In this document: positions 9,798 to 18,484 of the stretch, piece by piece
Numbering within the stretch: position 1 is the first letter of the stretch
How the letters are laid out: every line of letters starts with the position of its first letter
NCBI GenBank assembly: GCA_947628795.1
Contig: CANRBF010000007.1
Coordinates: 82,943 to 146,942 of the forward strand
DNA from: an uncultured Monoglobus sp.
Lineage (GTDB): Bacteria > Bacillota > Clostridia > Monoglobales > Monoglobaceae
DNA length: 64,000 bases
Reading direction: 5' to 3'
Notes under the pieces: model-generated
Seen by the model: only the letters and a program-made list of their open reading frames with translations
Told to the model about the DNA's origin: nothing
The model's database searches: none
Position numbers and translations under genes: made by a program

Positions 9798-9942
9798 ATA
9801 TTATCCGCCCGTCTGCCTCGCCCCTTGGGGAGAGGTGCCCGCTTGCGGGCGGAGAGGGGTTTCCCATGCGATTCGGAACAACCCCCTCAGTCGTCTTACG
9901 GCGCCAGCTCCCCCGAGGGGCGCCTAAGCATGCGGCCGAGGT
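9798..9942. repeat. GC-rich palindromic intergenic patch
   Basis: A non-coding stretch of short GC-rich palindromes, such as CGCCCCTTGGGGAG and GCCCGCTTGCGGGC. It includes CCCCTCAGTCG, then CAGCTCCCCCGAGGGGCGCC and GCGGCCGAGG. The same ordered words occur at 58228-58311 next to another heptad repeat, so this is a dispersed composite repeat. The 81-residue reading frame through it is not a gene. Confidence 0.7.
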
Positions 9943-9978
9943 CTAATCGCTATTCACTAATCACTAATTACTATGTTG
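9943..9978 (-). repeat. TAG heptad repeat, copy A (reverse orientation)
   Basis: Read on the minus strand this is AACATAG followed by 7-bp units of the TAGTGAT/TAGTGAA type. It is the same family as the copies at 39364, 43856, 50873, 58200 and 63494, but inverted. Its AAC edge overlaps the -35 box of the ygiQ promoter (TTGACT at 9976). Confidence 0.75.
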
Positions 9979-10004
9979 ACTTGCCCCGCTTATAATGTTA
10001 TAAT
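9976..10004 (+). promoter_or_regulatory. Sigma-A promoter of ygiQ
   Basis: TTGACT at 9976-9981 and TATAAT at 9999-10004 with a 17-bp spacer. Only 6 bp separate the -10 box from the ATG at 10011, so the predicted transcription start coincides with the start codon. Confidence 0.8.
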
Positions 10005-10010
10005 TATCCT

Positions 10011-11909
10011 ATGGATAATTTTGATTTTTTGCCCGTTTCGCGGGAGGATATGAAAGAGCGCGGAATTGAGCGCCTAGACTTCGTGTACGTGATCGGCGAC
10101 GCCTATGTGGACCATTCCGGTTTCGGGCACGCCGTTATTTCGCGCGTTCTCGAAAGCCGCGGCTACACCGTCGGAATTATTTCGCAGCCCGATTGGCATG
10201 ACTGCGAGGGCTTTAAGATACTCGGCAGACCGAGACTGGGTTTTTTGGTGTCCTCGGGCAATATTGACCCGATGGTGAACCGCTACACCGCCGCCAAAAA
10301 AGTGCGCAACACCGACCTTTATTCCCCCGGAGGAAAGGCGGGCAGACGTCCCGACCGCGCGACGATCGTTTACTGCAACCGAATTCGCGAGGCGTTTGGA
10401 GATGTGCCGATAATAATCGGAGGCATTGAGGCCAGCCTGCGCCGCTTCGCCCACTACGACTACCACAGCGACAGGGTGCGCCGCAGCATACTGATCGACA
10501 GCGGCGCGGATCTGCTGTCCTTCGGCATGGGTGAGCGCTCGATCATCGGGATAGCCGAACTGCTTGGCGCAGGTGTGCCCGTTTCGGAGATCAAAGGGAT
10601 CGACGGCACCGTATATATCGAAAGCAAAAGCTCGGCTTTGCCCGCCGACGGAATAATGCTTCCTTCGTTTGCGGAAGTCAGAGACGATAAATACAAATAC
10701 GCCGAGGCGACAAAAACCCAATATGAAGAACAGGATCACATCAGGGGCAGACCGCTTATACAGCTTGACAACGACAGATATATCGTGCAGAATCCGCCCG
10801 CCGCGCCGCTTTCGACCCGTGAGCTTGACGATGTTTACGAGCTGCCCTACGCCGGGACCTATCATCCTTCGTACGAAAAAATGGGCGGTGTGCCCGCTGT
10901 CAAAGAGGTCGAGTTTTCAATAACCTCATGCCGCGGCTGCTTCGGCGGCTGCAATTTCTGCGCGCTGACACTGCACCAAGGCCGAACAGTGACCGCGAGA
11001 AGCCGCGAGTCGATCCTGCGCGAGGCGGAAAAGCTCACGAAACGCAAAAACTTTAAAGGATATATACACGACGTCGGCGGCCCGACCGCCAATTTTCGCG
11101 CTCCGTCATGCAGGGAGCAGGAAAAACGCGGCGTGTGCAAAAACAGACAATGCCTGTTCCCCGAACCCTGTCCTCATCTTATCGCGGACCACAGCGATTA
11201 TTTAAAGCTTCTGCGCGCGCTCAGGGCGCTGCCGGGCGTGAAAAAAGTGTTTGTGCGCAGCGGCGTCAGATTCGACTATGTTCTGGCTGACAAGGATGAC
11301 ACGTTTCTCAAAGAGCTTTCGGCGCACCATATCAGCGGGCAGCTGCGCGTGGCGCCCGAGCATATCTCGGACACCGTCCTGGGATATATGGGCAAGCCGA
11401 AGCACGCGGTCTATGAAAAATTCCGCAAAAAATTCAACGCGGTAAACGCTGAGCTTGACAAGGAGCAGTACATGGTGCCGTATCTGATGTCATCGCACCC
11501 CGGCTGCACGCTGAAAGACGCTGTAAAGCTGGCGGAATATCTGCGCGACAACGGAATAAGCCCGGAGCAGGTGCAGGATTTTTATCCCACACCGGGCAGC
11601 ATTTCGACCTGCATGTATCACACGGGGATCGACCCGCGCACCATGAAACCGGTGTATGTTCCCAAGACCTACGAGGAGAAACAGATGCAGCGCGCGCTGC
11701 TCCGGTACCGCGACCCAAATAATCACGAGCTCGTGCGCCGCGCGCTTATCAAAGCCGGACGGCGGGATCTGATCGGCTTCGACAAAAAATGTCTTATAAA
11801 ACCGTATAATAATAAAAATCAAAATACACACAGGAGGAAAACAAACAATGGCAAAAATTCTCAGCGGAAAAACCGTTTCTCAAAGAATAAAGGACGAACT
11901 CAAGAATGA
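10011..11909 (+). CDS. YgiQ family radical SAM protein
   Basis: A 632-residue cytoplasmic radical SAM protein of the YgiQ/UPF0313 family. The N-terminus [13 protein letters not shown] and [13 protein letters not shown] match the family, supporting the ATG at 10011 although no Shine-Dalgarno precedes it. The cluster motif CFGGCNFC (C310, C314, C317) binds the 4Fe-4S/SAM centre. [11 protein letters not shown] and [12 protein letters not shown] are further family signatures, and the segment before the motif resembles a cobalamin-type N-terminal domain. The biological substrate of the family is not established. The natural end seems to be near [14 protein letters not shown]. The last 20 residues are basic, low in complexity and translated from the folD ribosome site and first codons, giving a 62-nt overlap with folD. 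Co-transcription with folD is likely. Confidence 0.92.
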   Translation: MDNFDFLPVSREDMKERGIERLDFVYVIGDAYVDHSGFGHAVISRVLESRGYTVGIISQPDWHDCEGFKILGRPRLGFLVSSGNIDPMVNRYTAAKKVRNTDLYSPGGKAGRRPDRATIVYCNRIREAFGDVPIIIGGIEASLRRFAHYDYHSDRVRRSILIDSGADLLSFGMGERSIIGIAELLGAGVPVSEIKGIDGTVYIESKSSALPADGIMLPSFAEVRDDKYKYAEATKTQYEEQDHIRGRPLIQLDNDRYIVQNPPAAPLSTRELDDVYELPYAGTYHPSYEKMGGVPAVKEVEFSITSCRGCFGGCNFCALTLHQGRTVTARSRESILREAEKLTKRKNFKGYIHDVGGPTANFRAPSCREQEKRGVCKNRQCLFPEPCPHLIADHSDYLKLLRALRALPGVKKVFVRSGVRFDYVLADKDDTFLKELSAHHISGQLRVAPEHISDTVLGYMGKPKHAVYEKFRKKFNAVNAELDKEQYMVPYLMSSHPGCTLKDAVKLAEYLRDNGISPEQVQDFYPTPGSISTCMYHTGIDPRTMKPVYVPKTYEEKQMQRALLRYRDPNNHELVRRALIKAGRRDLIGFDKKCLIKPYNNKNQNTHRRKTNNGKNSQRKNRFSKNKGRTQE

Positions 11910-12708
11910 GACGGCCGAACTTAAATCTCGCGGCAAAACAACGGGGCTCGCGGTGGTTCTGGTCGGCGACGACTCGGCCTCCAAGGTCTACGTTCGCAAC
12001 AAAGAAAAAGCCTGCGAGGATGTTGGCATATACTCCGAAATGCACAAACTTCCCGAGGAAACCACCGAGCGGGAACTGCTCGATTTGGTAGACAAACTCA
12101 ACAACGATGACAAGATCGACGGAGTTCTGGTGCAACTGCCGCTGCCCGCGCACCTCGATGACAGCGTTATAATCAACAATATCAGACCCGACAAGGACGT
12201 GGACGCCTTTCATCCCGTCAACGTGGGCAAAATTATGATAGGCGACTATGACTTTCTGCCCTGCACGCCCGCGGGCATCATGGAGCTGATACATGAGAGC
12301 GGAGTCAGCGTTGACGGAAAGAACTGCGTCGTCATCGGACGCAGCAACATTGTGGGCAAACCGATGTCGATGCTGCTGCTGCACGAGAACGGCACCGTGA
12401 CGACGTGCCACTCGCACACCCAAGATCTCGCCGAAATAACAAAGCGCGCCGATATTTTGGTCGCGGCTGTGGGGATCGCCAAATTTGTCAAAGCGGATAT
12501 GGTAAAACCCGGCGCGGTCGTTATAGATGTAGGCATGGACAGAGACGAAAACGGCAAGCTTTGCGGCGACGTGGATTTTGATGAGGTCGAGCCGATTGCA
12601 GGCGCGATCACCCCGGTGCCGGGAGGTGTGGGACCGATGACGGTAACAATGCTGATGCGCAACACTATCACCGCCTCGAAAAAGCATATGATGGGATCGG
12701 GAAATTGA
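11848..12708 (+). CDS. folD: Bifunctional methylenetetrahydrofolate dehydrogenase / methenyltetrahydrofolate cyclohydrolase
   Basis: A 286-residue FolD of normal length. It interconverts 5,10-methylene-, 5,10-methenyl- and 10-formyl-tetrahydrofolate in one-carbon metabolism, in the cytoplasm, using NADP or NAD. Visible signatures: [18 protein letters not shown], where the conserved lysine of the YVxxK motif sits; [12 protein letters not shown]; the nucleotide-binding segment [13 protein letters not shown]; and the C-terminal [15 protein letters not shown]. The ATG at 11848 has AGGAGG at 11832-11837. It overlaps the 3' end of ygiQ by 62 nt in another frame, which suggests translational coupling. 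A strong hairpin terminator follows at 12740. Confidence 0.97.
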   Translation: MAKILSGKTVSQRIKDELKNETAELKSRGKTTGLAVVLVGDDSASKVYVRNKEKACEDVGIYSEMHKLPEETTERELLDLVDKLNNDDKIDGVLVQLPLPAHLDDSVIINNIRPDKDVDAFHPVNVGKIMIGDYDFLPCTPAGIMELIHESGVSVDGKNCVVIGRSNIVGKPMSMLLLHENGTVTTCHSHTQDLAEITKRADILVAAVGIAKFVKADMVKPGAVVIDVGMDRDENGKLCGDVDFDEVEPIAGAITPVPGGVGPMTVTMLMRNTITASKKHMMGSGN

Positions 12709-12739
12709 TCGATTCTGTATAAAAGTCTCGAAAAAGACC

Positions 12740-12774
12740 AAGGATCTCAATTTTGAGGTCCTTGTTTGCGTTTT
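12740..12774 (+). terminator. Intrinsic terminator after folD
   Basis: AAGGATCTCAA / TTGAGGTCCTT form an 11-bp stem (one G-T pair, TT loop) at 12740-12763, followed by a T-rich tail. Confidence 0.85.
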
Positions 12775-12818
12775 AAAAAAACTTTAATAATTATCGATTT
12801 TGGGAATAACTCAAATAA

Positions 12819-12847
12819 TTGACTTAGATAAACATTTGTGGTATAGT
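12819..12847 (+). promoter_or_regulatory. Promoter of the integrase gene with flanking inverted repeat
   Basis: TTGACT at 12819-12824 and TATAGT at 12842-12847, spacer 17 bp. AAACATT at 12830-12836 and AATGTTT at 12852-12858 bracket the -10 box as a perfect 7-bp inverted repeat, which would suit a repressor operator. The ribosome site GGAAGGAG ends 7 bp before the ATG. Confidence 0.7.
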
Positions 12848-12927
12848 AATTAATGTTTAATAAATTTTCCACAGACTGTTCGGGAATTTCTGCGATATGT
12901 TGATTTTTTTGCGGAAGGAGTATTTTT

Positions 12928-13989
12928 ATGGGCAAATTAATAAGGCGTAAAGACGGACGCTATTGCCGTCAAATCCGCATAAACGGAAGAATTGTTTCAT
13001 TTTACGGCAAATCCGAACGAGATATAAACAGAAAAATGCTTGAATATCATCAAGCCGCTGAAAAAGGGAGATCCTTTGAGTCGGTTGCAGGCGAGTGGGC
13101 AAATAAACATTTCGAAACGGTTGAGCACAACACAATAAAACAATACAGACCCGCCCTCAAACAAATTACCGAGCATTTTTCCGGTAAAGGAATAAAAGAT
13201 ATTACGTCAAAGGACATTGATATTTTCCTGCACATACTGGCAGATAAAGGTTATGCCATGAAAACAGTAAAATCACGGCTGCAGATCATAAATCAGGTGT
13301 TTAAATACGGCGTAATAAATAATTATATTGAAAATAATCCGTGCCAATATATATCCGTTCCCAAAAATCTTCCCCAAACAAAAAGGGAGCTGCCGACCGC
13401 CGAGGAAATTGAAACGGTAAAGAACAGCATAAACAAAACATTCGGCTTGTTTGCATATTTCATTCTGTACACGGGACTTAGACGCGGCGAAGCTCTGGCG
13501 CTCACATATAATGATATTGATTTTAAAAACAAAATAATTCATGTGAACAAATCCGTGTATTACGTCGGCAACATACCCAACATAAAACAACCCAAAACCA
13601 AGGCCGGATATCGTGATGTTATTCTGCTTGACTGCCTTGCCTCGAAGCTCAAACAAAAAAACACATCCGATCTGATTTTCCCGAACCATAACGGAGAATT
13701 GATCAGGAACGGCAATTTTAATCGTTTGTGGGCAAAATATTTATCCGAAACGGGCCTTTCGATCACCCCTCACCAACTGCGCCACGCGTACGCCACTATT
13801 CTTTTTGAGGCCGAGATCGACGTAAAAGACGCACAAGAGCTTTTGGGCCATTCAACAATTCAAGTAACTCGAGACATCTATACCCACATAAGCAAAGCGC
13901 GAAAAACACAAACCGCCGACAAACTGAATAAATTTGTTTCATTAAATCAAGAAAAAGTAAATAATCGGGAGAAATCAGTTAGTGAATAA
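12928..13989 (+). CDS. Tyrosine recombinase / site-specific integrase
   Basis: A 353-residue phage/ICE-type integrase. The N-terminus GKLIRRKDGRYCRQIRINGR resembles an AP2-like arm-binding domain. A SAM-like core-binding domain covers about 60-150. The catalytic domain (about 170-335) retains all expected residues: R185 (TGLRRGE), a KTKAGYRDV segment holding the beta-strand lysine, H282/R285 (HQLRH), H308 (LGHS) and nucleophile Y318 (DIYTH). It should therefore be active. The gene is clearly richer in A+T, with more AAA/AAT/ATA codons than its neighbours, which suggests acquisition. No other phage or conjugation gene, excisionase or obvious att repeat was seen nearby. It may be a solitary integrase or the relic of a lost element. 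Confidence 0.93.
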   Translation: MGKLIRRKDGRYCRQIRINGRIVSFYGKSERDINRKMLEYHQAAEKGRSFESVAGEWANKHFETVEHNTIKQYRPALKQITEHFSGKGIKDITSKDIDIFLHILADKGYAMKTVKSRLQIINQVFKYGVINNYIENNPCQYISVPKNLPQTKRELPTAEEIETVKNSINKTFGLFAYFILYTGLRRGEALALTYNDIDFKNKIIHVNKSVYYVGNIPNIKQPKTKAGYRDVILLDCLASKLKQKNTSDLIFPNHNGELIRNGNFNRLWAKYLSETGLSITPHQLRHAYATILFEAEIDVKDAQELLGHSTIQVTRDIYTHISKARKTQTADKLNKFVSLNQEKVNNREKSVSE

Positions 13990-14111
13990 AATTTTAAGAC
14001 GAGTTTTGATTATTGCGCCCGCAGTTTTTTTTGGAGCTTTTTGGGCTGTTTGTTTTATTTGAGCTGCTCACGCCGTGGACGGTGGCGATCGACACGGTTT
14101 TGACCGTATGA
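13982..14111 (+). pseudogene. Possible frameshifted membrane-protein fragment (cardiolipin-synthase-like N-terminus?)
   Basis: From the GTG at 13982, overlapping the integrase stop, a short frame reads NKILRRVLIIAPAVFFGAFW and stops. Shifted by one base it continues as VLFELLTPWTVAIDTVLTV and stops at 14109-14111. Joined, the two pieces look like one or two transmembrane helices, loosely like the start of clostridial cardiolipin synthases. The match is weak and by eye only. Confidence 0.22.
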
Positions 14112-14135
14112 ATCTGATACATAGATTTGACGTGA

Positions 14136-14165
14136 AATAGCCGTTTTTTGACATAAACGGTTATT
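14136..14165 (+). terminator. Hairpin, possible weak terminator before the phosphatase-kinase operon
   Basis: AATAGCCGTTT (14136-14146) pairs with AAACGGTTATT (14155-14165) around an 8-nt loop. A near-identical CCGTTT-N8-AAACGG hairpin occurs at about 63750. There is no long U-run, so the terminator role is uncertain. Confidence 0.4.
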
Positions 14166-14190
14166 TACGCGGCTTAAAATGTGATATAAT
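14164..14190 (+). promoter_or_regulatory. Probable promoter of the phosphatase / STAS-kinase operon
   Basis: A good extended -10 (TGTGATATAAT, with TATAAT at 14185-14190) is preceded by a poor -35 (TTTACG at 14164) with a short 15-bp spacer. AGGAGG at 14211-14216 precedes the ATG at 14224. The weak -35 hints that an activator or another sigma factor may be used. Confidence 0.5.
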
Positions 14191-14223
14191 AAGAATATTA
14201 TGTAAAGAACAGGAGGATACTTA

Positions 14224-15087
14224 ATGAACGTTGAAAACAAAAACGAGCGTGTTGATCGCGCGATACATCTCACAAGCGTGCCGAACGCGAGACAGCTCGG
14301 CGGGTACGTATGCGCGGACGGCCGAAAGATCAAAGACGGCGCGCTGCTCAGAAGCGCCGCGCTTACAACTCTTTCCAGCAGCGACGCGAAAATACTTGAG
14401 GAAAAATACCGTCTCAAAAATATAATTGACCTGCGAACGAAGGTTGAGAAAAAATTGGTTAGCGATAAGACGGTCCGCGGCGCCGCCTACAACTCGTTCA
14501 CCGTATATGAGAATTTTTCATATTCCGAGAAAACCTTCGAAATGATGGGAAAATTTTTTAACGCGAATAAAACCGGACCGTCGATCATTGACACGAATCC
14601 GAGAGTGCTTGACATGATAGTCAAAAGTCTCAAGGCCAAAGAAGTCGAAAAAATGTACTCAAGCGTTTTGCTGCGCGATGAAGGTCAAAAGGGCTACGCG
14701 GGATTTTTTAATGTGCTTTTAAACACTCCGGACGACGGTGCGGTTCTGTGGCACTGCAGCCAAGGCAAGGACCGAGCGGGCCTCGCGTCGGCGCTTCTGC
14801 TCTGCGCGCTGGGCGCCTCGGATGAGACGGTTAAGCAGGATTATCTGCTTTCAAACGAGTTCTACGCCGAGGATATCGCAAAATTCGAAAAGCTTGGAGA
14901 GCGCTGTGGTTTAACCCCCGAAGATAAAAGGGAATTCATGATGATCTACGGCGTTAACGATTTTTATCTTGATCTGGCGATAGGCGGCGTCAAGAATGAA
15001 TACGGCTCTGTCCGCGGTTATCTGAACCACATCGGCGTGTCGGATAACGACATAGAAACGTTGAGAAATAAGTTTCTTGAAAAATAA
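14224..15087 (+). CDS. Tyrosine-protein phosphatase (Y_phosphatase3-like), copy 1, cytoplasmic
   Basis: A 287-residue cysteine phosphatase without signal peptide. The start HLTSVPNARQLGGYVCADG, then LLRSAALTTLSSSDAKIL and NIIDLRT, is the typical N-terminal half of bacterial Tyr/lipid phosphatases of the Y_phosphatase3 group. The P-loop is HCSQGKDRAG with catalytic C178 and R184 (CX5R). Expected chemistry is dephosphorylation of phosphotyrosine or phosphoinositide-like substrates through a cysteinyl-phosphate. It is the first gene of a tight operon, 35 bp before a STAS-kinase fusion. A paralogue with the same residues (NARQLGGYVCADG, GKDRAG, DDETVKQDYLL) is the third gene. The natural substrate is unknown; the neighbouring kinase or its STAS domain is an obvious candidate, by inference only. 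Confidence 0.88.
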   Translation: MNVENKNERVDRAIHLTSVPNARQLGGYVCADGRKIKDGALLRSAALTTLSSSDAKILEEKYRLKNIIDLRTKVEKKLVSDKTVRGAAYNSFTVYENFSYSEKTFEMMGKFFNANKTGPSIIDTNPRVLDMIVKSLKAKEVEKMYSSVLLRDEGQKGYAGFFNVLLNTPDDGAVLWHCSQGKDRAGLASALLLCALGASDETVKQDYLLSNEFYAEDIAKFEKLGERCGLTPEDKREFMMIYGVNDFYLDLAIGGVKNEYGSVRGYLNHIGVSDNDIETLRNKFLEK

Positions 15088-15122
15088 TACATAATAAAAT
15101 CATATAAGTAAAGGAGAATTTA

Positions 15123-16322
15123 ATGAACAGCAATTTTGAAAACGGTTCGCTGACAATACACCTTATTGACAGGATCGATTCGGCGAACGCGTCGAAGGTC
15201 GAAAAAGAAATTTTTGACTTGATCGACAAAAACGCCCCAAGCAAGGTCATACTTGACGCCGCGGATTGCGAGTACATATCAAGCGCGGGCCTCAGAGTGA
15301 TACTCAAGCTCAAAAAGACCGTATCAGACTCAAAGGTCATAAACGCGTCGCCCGCCGTGTACGAGGTTTTCGACATGACCGGATTTTCGGACATAATTGA
15401 CGTTGAGAAGGCGATGCGCGAGATCTCGGTCGAGGGATGCGAGAAAATCGGCGAGGGAGGTTTTGGCATTGTTTACCGAATTAATTCCGACACGATCGTT
15501 AAAATATACAAGAGCGCCGGAATAGAAGACATTAAAAAAGAGATAAATCTCGCGAAGCAGGCTTTTATAAAAGGCGTTCCGACCGCCATCTCATATGACA
15601 TAGTCAAATGCGGCGACAAATACGGAGTTGTTTTTGAGCTTATCAAATCAAACACGCTTTCAAGCAGAATTGTGAGCGAGCCCGAGCGCCTTGATGAGTA
15701 CGTCGAAAAATACGTGAAACTAATGAGATGTGTCCATTCCACCAAATTCAGCGATGTGACCTCCGCGCAGGTCAACGATGTGTATAAGTTGTGTTTTGAG
15801 TCTGAAAAGGACTTTATCACCGAAAACGAGTGGGATACTCTTATGGACATAATCGACCTGATCCCCAAAAAGGACACGATCGTCCACGGCGACATGCACG
15901 CAAGAAACATAATGATGCAGGGCGACGAAATGCTCTTGATCGACATGGACGAGATCAAATGCGGACACCCGGTATATGACTTGGCAAATATATTTTTCGC
16001 GTACAAATTTTTAAATGGAATAAGCAAGACCGAAAAATACCTCGGAATGAATAATGAGATGTGCCAAAAATTTATAGAAAAATTCACCGATCTGTACTTT
16101 GCCGACTTGAGCCCTGCCGATACCGAAACGGTCGTTAAAGGCATTGACGCGTTTGCGATGTTGAGATACGCTTATACCATTATACTGGCGTCAATGGGCG
16201 CGGGCTCCGAGCGAGTGGCTGAAGTGCTGAAAGACTCGGTATTTCCAAATGTTGACGCTATGTTAAGCGCGATCAGAATACTGGAAGCAAACCAAAATAT
16301 TATGATAACGGAGGAAAATTGA
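15123..16322 (+). CDS. STAS-domain / protein-kinase-like phosphotransferase fusion, copy 1
   Basis: A 399-residue cytoplasmic two-domain protein. Residues 1-100 form a STAS (anti-anti-sigma) domain with LDAADCEYISSAGLRVIL. S54 (preceded by S53) sits at the position phosphorylated in SpoIIAA/RsbV proteins. Residues 105-390 form a kinase-fold domain: glycine loop GEGGFGIVYR from G110, a lysine in IVKIYK, the catalytic loop HGDMHARN (H255, D257, N262) and a metal-binding LLIDMDE in place of DFG. The HGDxHxxN form is that of aminoglycoside/choline-kinase-like enzymes. The plausible role is a switch in which the kinase phosphorylates its own or the partner's STAS serine. The target could equally be a small molecule. 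It is 3 bp upstream of the lipoprotein phosphatase. Confidence 0.85.
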   Translation: MNSNFENGSLTIHLIDRIDSANASKVEKEIFDLIDKNAPSKVILDAADCEYISSAGLRVILKLKKTVSDSKVINASPAVYEVFDMTGFSDIIDVEKAMREISVEGCEKIGEGGFGIVYRINSDTIVKIYKSAGIEDIKKEINLAKQAFIKGVPTAISYDIVKCGDKYGVVFELIKSNTLSSRIVSEPERLDEYVEKYVKLMRCVHSTKFSDVTSAQVNDVYKLCFESEKDFITENEWDTLMDIIDLIPKKDTIVHGDMHARNIMMQGDEMLLIDMDEIKCGHPVYDLANIFFAYKFLNGISKTEKYLGMNNEMCQKFIEKFTDLYFADLSPADTETVVKGIDAFAMLRYAYTIILASMGAGSERVAEVLKDSVFPNVDAMLSAIRILEANQNIMITEEN

Positions 16323-16325
16323 TCT

Positions 16326-17264
16326 ATGAAAACAAAAATTTTTAAAAGAATAGCCACCGCGGCTGCCGCACTGTCTGTTGTCTTGACTGCCGCGTGCGCG
16401 GGAAACAATGTAGCGAACAACGCGAAACAGACCGAGCAGCCCGCTGAGATCTCATATTCAACTCAGGCGATCGAGCTTGACGGTGTTGCCAACGCCAGAC
16501 AGCTTGGCGGATATGTGTGCGCGGACGGCAAAAAAATCAAGGACGGCGTGCTGCTCAGAAGCGCGGCGCTCGACGCGCTGACCGACGAGGGCGTCAAGAC
16601 CCTTTCGGATAAGTACAAGCTTGAATACATATTTGATTTCCGCATGGGATCCGAGCGAGAGGCCCGGCCCGATAAAGAAATACCCGGAGCCGAAAATTTA
16701 TCCCTGCCTGTATTAGCCTCGTCAGGATACGACGACGAGACAAAAGCGGCTATAGTCGCCGCGATGGCCTCGGGCGATCCCGATCAGCGTAATGTGGTGC
16801 TCGCAAAACATAACGGACTGTCGAGCATTTATAAAACTATGCTTGTGAGCGACGAGGGCAAAAAGGCATACTCCGAATTTTTTAACAAACTGCTTACGCT
16901 TGAGGACGGACGCGCGGCATTGTGGCACTGCACTCAGGGCAAGGACAGAGCGGGAATGGCGGCGGTGCTGCTCCTATACGCGCTGGGCGCCGACGATGAG
17001 ACGGTAAAGCAGGACTACCTTTTAACCAATGAGGCGTATAAAGACCTGATCGAGGAAAACGAGGCAAAAGCGGCGGAGCTCGGCCTCAACGAGGATGAAA
17101 CAAGAGAGTTTGTGGGCTTAGCGGCTTCGGTCAACGAGCATTATCTGGATCTCGCCCTTGAGAGCGTTAAAACAGAATACGATTCGGTTATTAACTATCT
17201 GAAAGAAGGCCTCGGCCTTTCGGACGACGACATTAATACTCTGCGCGATAAATTCTTAGAGTAA
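16326..17264 (+). CDS. Tyrosine-protein phosphatase, copy 2, predicted lipoprotein
   Basis: A 312-residue paralogue of the protein at 14224. It has an added N-terminus MKTKIFKRIATAAAALSVVL followed by lipobox TAAC (C25), so it should be exported and lipid-anchored. A short N/Q/T-rich tether leads into the same phosphatase domain (GVANARQLGGYVCADGKKI). The active-site loop HCTQGKDRAG (C202, R208) is intact. It starts 3 bp after the first STAS-kinase gene, so the two are translationally linked. The exported copy cannot act on the cytoplasmic kinases directly. It may act on a surface or exogenous phosphate substrate, while copy 1 works inside. The substrate is unknown. Confidence 0.87.
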   Translation: MKTKIFKRIATAAAALSVVLTAACAGNNVANNAKQTEQPAEISYSTQAIELDGVANARQLGGYVCADGKKIKDGVLLRSAALDALTDEGVKTLSDKYKLEYIFDFRMGSEREARPDKEIPGAENLSLPVLASSGYDDETKAAIVAAMASGDPDQRNVVLAKHNGLSSIYKTMLVSDEGKKAYSEFFNKLLTLEDGRAALWHCTQGKDRAGMAAVLLLYALGADDETVKQDYLLTNEAYKDLIEENEAKAAELGLNEDETREFVGLAASVNEHYLDLALESVKTEYDSVINYLKEGLGLSDDDINTLRDKFLE

Positions 17265-17296
17265 TATAATCTAAATACGGAGGGAATAAAATAATT

Positions 17297-18472
17297 ATGG
17301 AACATATATCAGAAGGGAAAAGCTTGACTATTAAGCTGCCGCTCAGAATTGATTCGGGCAATGCCGCGGACGCCGAGAGCGAAATATTCGGATTGATCGA
17401 CGAAAACGCTCCCGAGAGCGTTGTTCTTGACGCGGAGGGCTGCGAGTATATATCGAGCGCGGGCCTCAGAATTGTGCTAAAGCTTAAAAAGGCGGTTCCC
17501 GATTCGAAGGTTATCAACGCCTTAGCGGATGTGTATGAAATTTTTGATATGACGGGATTTTCGGAGATAATAGACGTTAAAAAAGCGTTCCGCGAGATGT
17601 CGGTCGACGGCTGCGAGATCATCGGTCAAGGCGGACACGGAACGGTTTACCGCATAAACGGAGACACTATACTCAAGCTTTACAAAGAATCGGAGCCCTT
17701 GAGCGAGATCGAGCGCGAGATCGAATACGCCAGAAACGCGTTTGTCTCGGGCTTACCGACCGCTATTCCGTTTGATGTTGTAAAATGCGGGAATTGTTAC
17801 GGCTCGGTTTTTGAGCTTATAAACGCTGAGACTTTGGCAAGCGCCATAAAGAAAAATCCCGATAGGTTCGACGAGTATTCCGGAAAATACGCCGAGCTTG
17901 TAAACACGCTCCACACGACCGAGGCGGACACAAGCCGCTTATCGAATATCAAAGATTTGTATAATCAGTGGACCGATGAGATGTCAGGATTTTTGACCGC
18001 CGACGAGATAGAACTGATACACAAGATCATAAACAGCGTGCCTGACAGAAACACTTTTGTGCACGGTGACATTCACACCAAAAATGTGCTTATCCAGGAC
18101 GGCGAGCTTGTGCTTATAGATATGGCGGATATAACCTACGGCCATCCGATATTTGACTATTTGGGAATGGCTCTGACCCACGTTATCGCGGGAAAAGAAA
18201 ATCCCGAACGCCCGCATATGATACTTGACCTTGATTACGAGACGGGTCTCCGACTTTGGAATGATTTGCTAAAAGCGCGTTTCGGCTCGTTGGGAGAAGA
18301 GGGCATGAAGCAGATGAACGATTTGTTTCTTGCTTTCGGAATGCTTAAATTTACAATAGCGTCGGCCGTTAATAAATCGCATGACGACGAGTTTGTTAAA
18401 TTCCTTGTGGGCTTGAGCCGAGAGCGGTTCTTCCCGAACGCCGAAAAACTGATCGGAGCGGTCAGATTTTAA
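17297..18472 (+). CDS. STAS-domain / protein-kinase-like phosphotransferase fusion, copy 2
   Basis: A 391-residue paralogue of the protein at 15123, with the same layout residue for residue. The STAS domain carries YISSAGLRIVLKL with S54. The glycine loop GQGGHGTVYR begins at G110, followed by ILKLYK. The catalytic loop is HGDIHTKN and the metal motif LVLIDMADITYGHP. All expected catalytic residues are present. The C-terminal third has diverged more from copy 1 than the STAS domain has, as expected if substrate or partner recognition differs. It is the last gene of the four-gene operon, 32 bp after the lipoprotein phosphatase, and is followed by a terminator at 18485. Confidence 0.85.
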   Translation: MEHISEGKSLTIKLPLRIDSGNAADAESEIFGLIDENAPESVVLDAEGCEYISSAGLRIVLKLKKAVPDSKVINALADVYEIFDMTGFSEIIDVKKAFREMSVDGCEIIGQGGHGTVYRINGDTILKLYKESEPLSEIEREIEYARNAFVSGLPTAIPFDVVKCGNCYGSVFELINAETLASAIKKNPDRFDEYSGKYAELVNTLHTTEADTSRLSNIKDLYNQWTDEMSGFLTADEIELIHKIINSVPDRNTFVHGDIHTKNVLIQDGELVLIDMADITYGHPIFDYLGMALTHVIAGKENPERPHMILDLDYETGLRLWNDLLKARFGSLGEEGMKQMNDLFLAFGMLKFTIASAVNKSHDDEFVKFLVGLSRERFFPNAEKLIGAVRF

Positions 18473-18484
18473 AGATAAGCATAA

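Noticed and set aside
9750..9995. 81-residue reading frame directly after the giant esterase gene
   Set aside because: It is made wholly of a terminator, GC-rich palindromes and a heptad repeat, with no ribosome site and no protein-like composition.
12819..18472. Prophage or complete integrative element
   Set aside because: Apart from the integrase no capsid, terminase, replication, excision or conjugation gene is present, and no flanking repeats were found.
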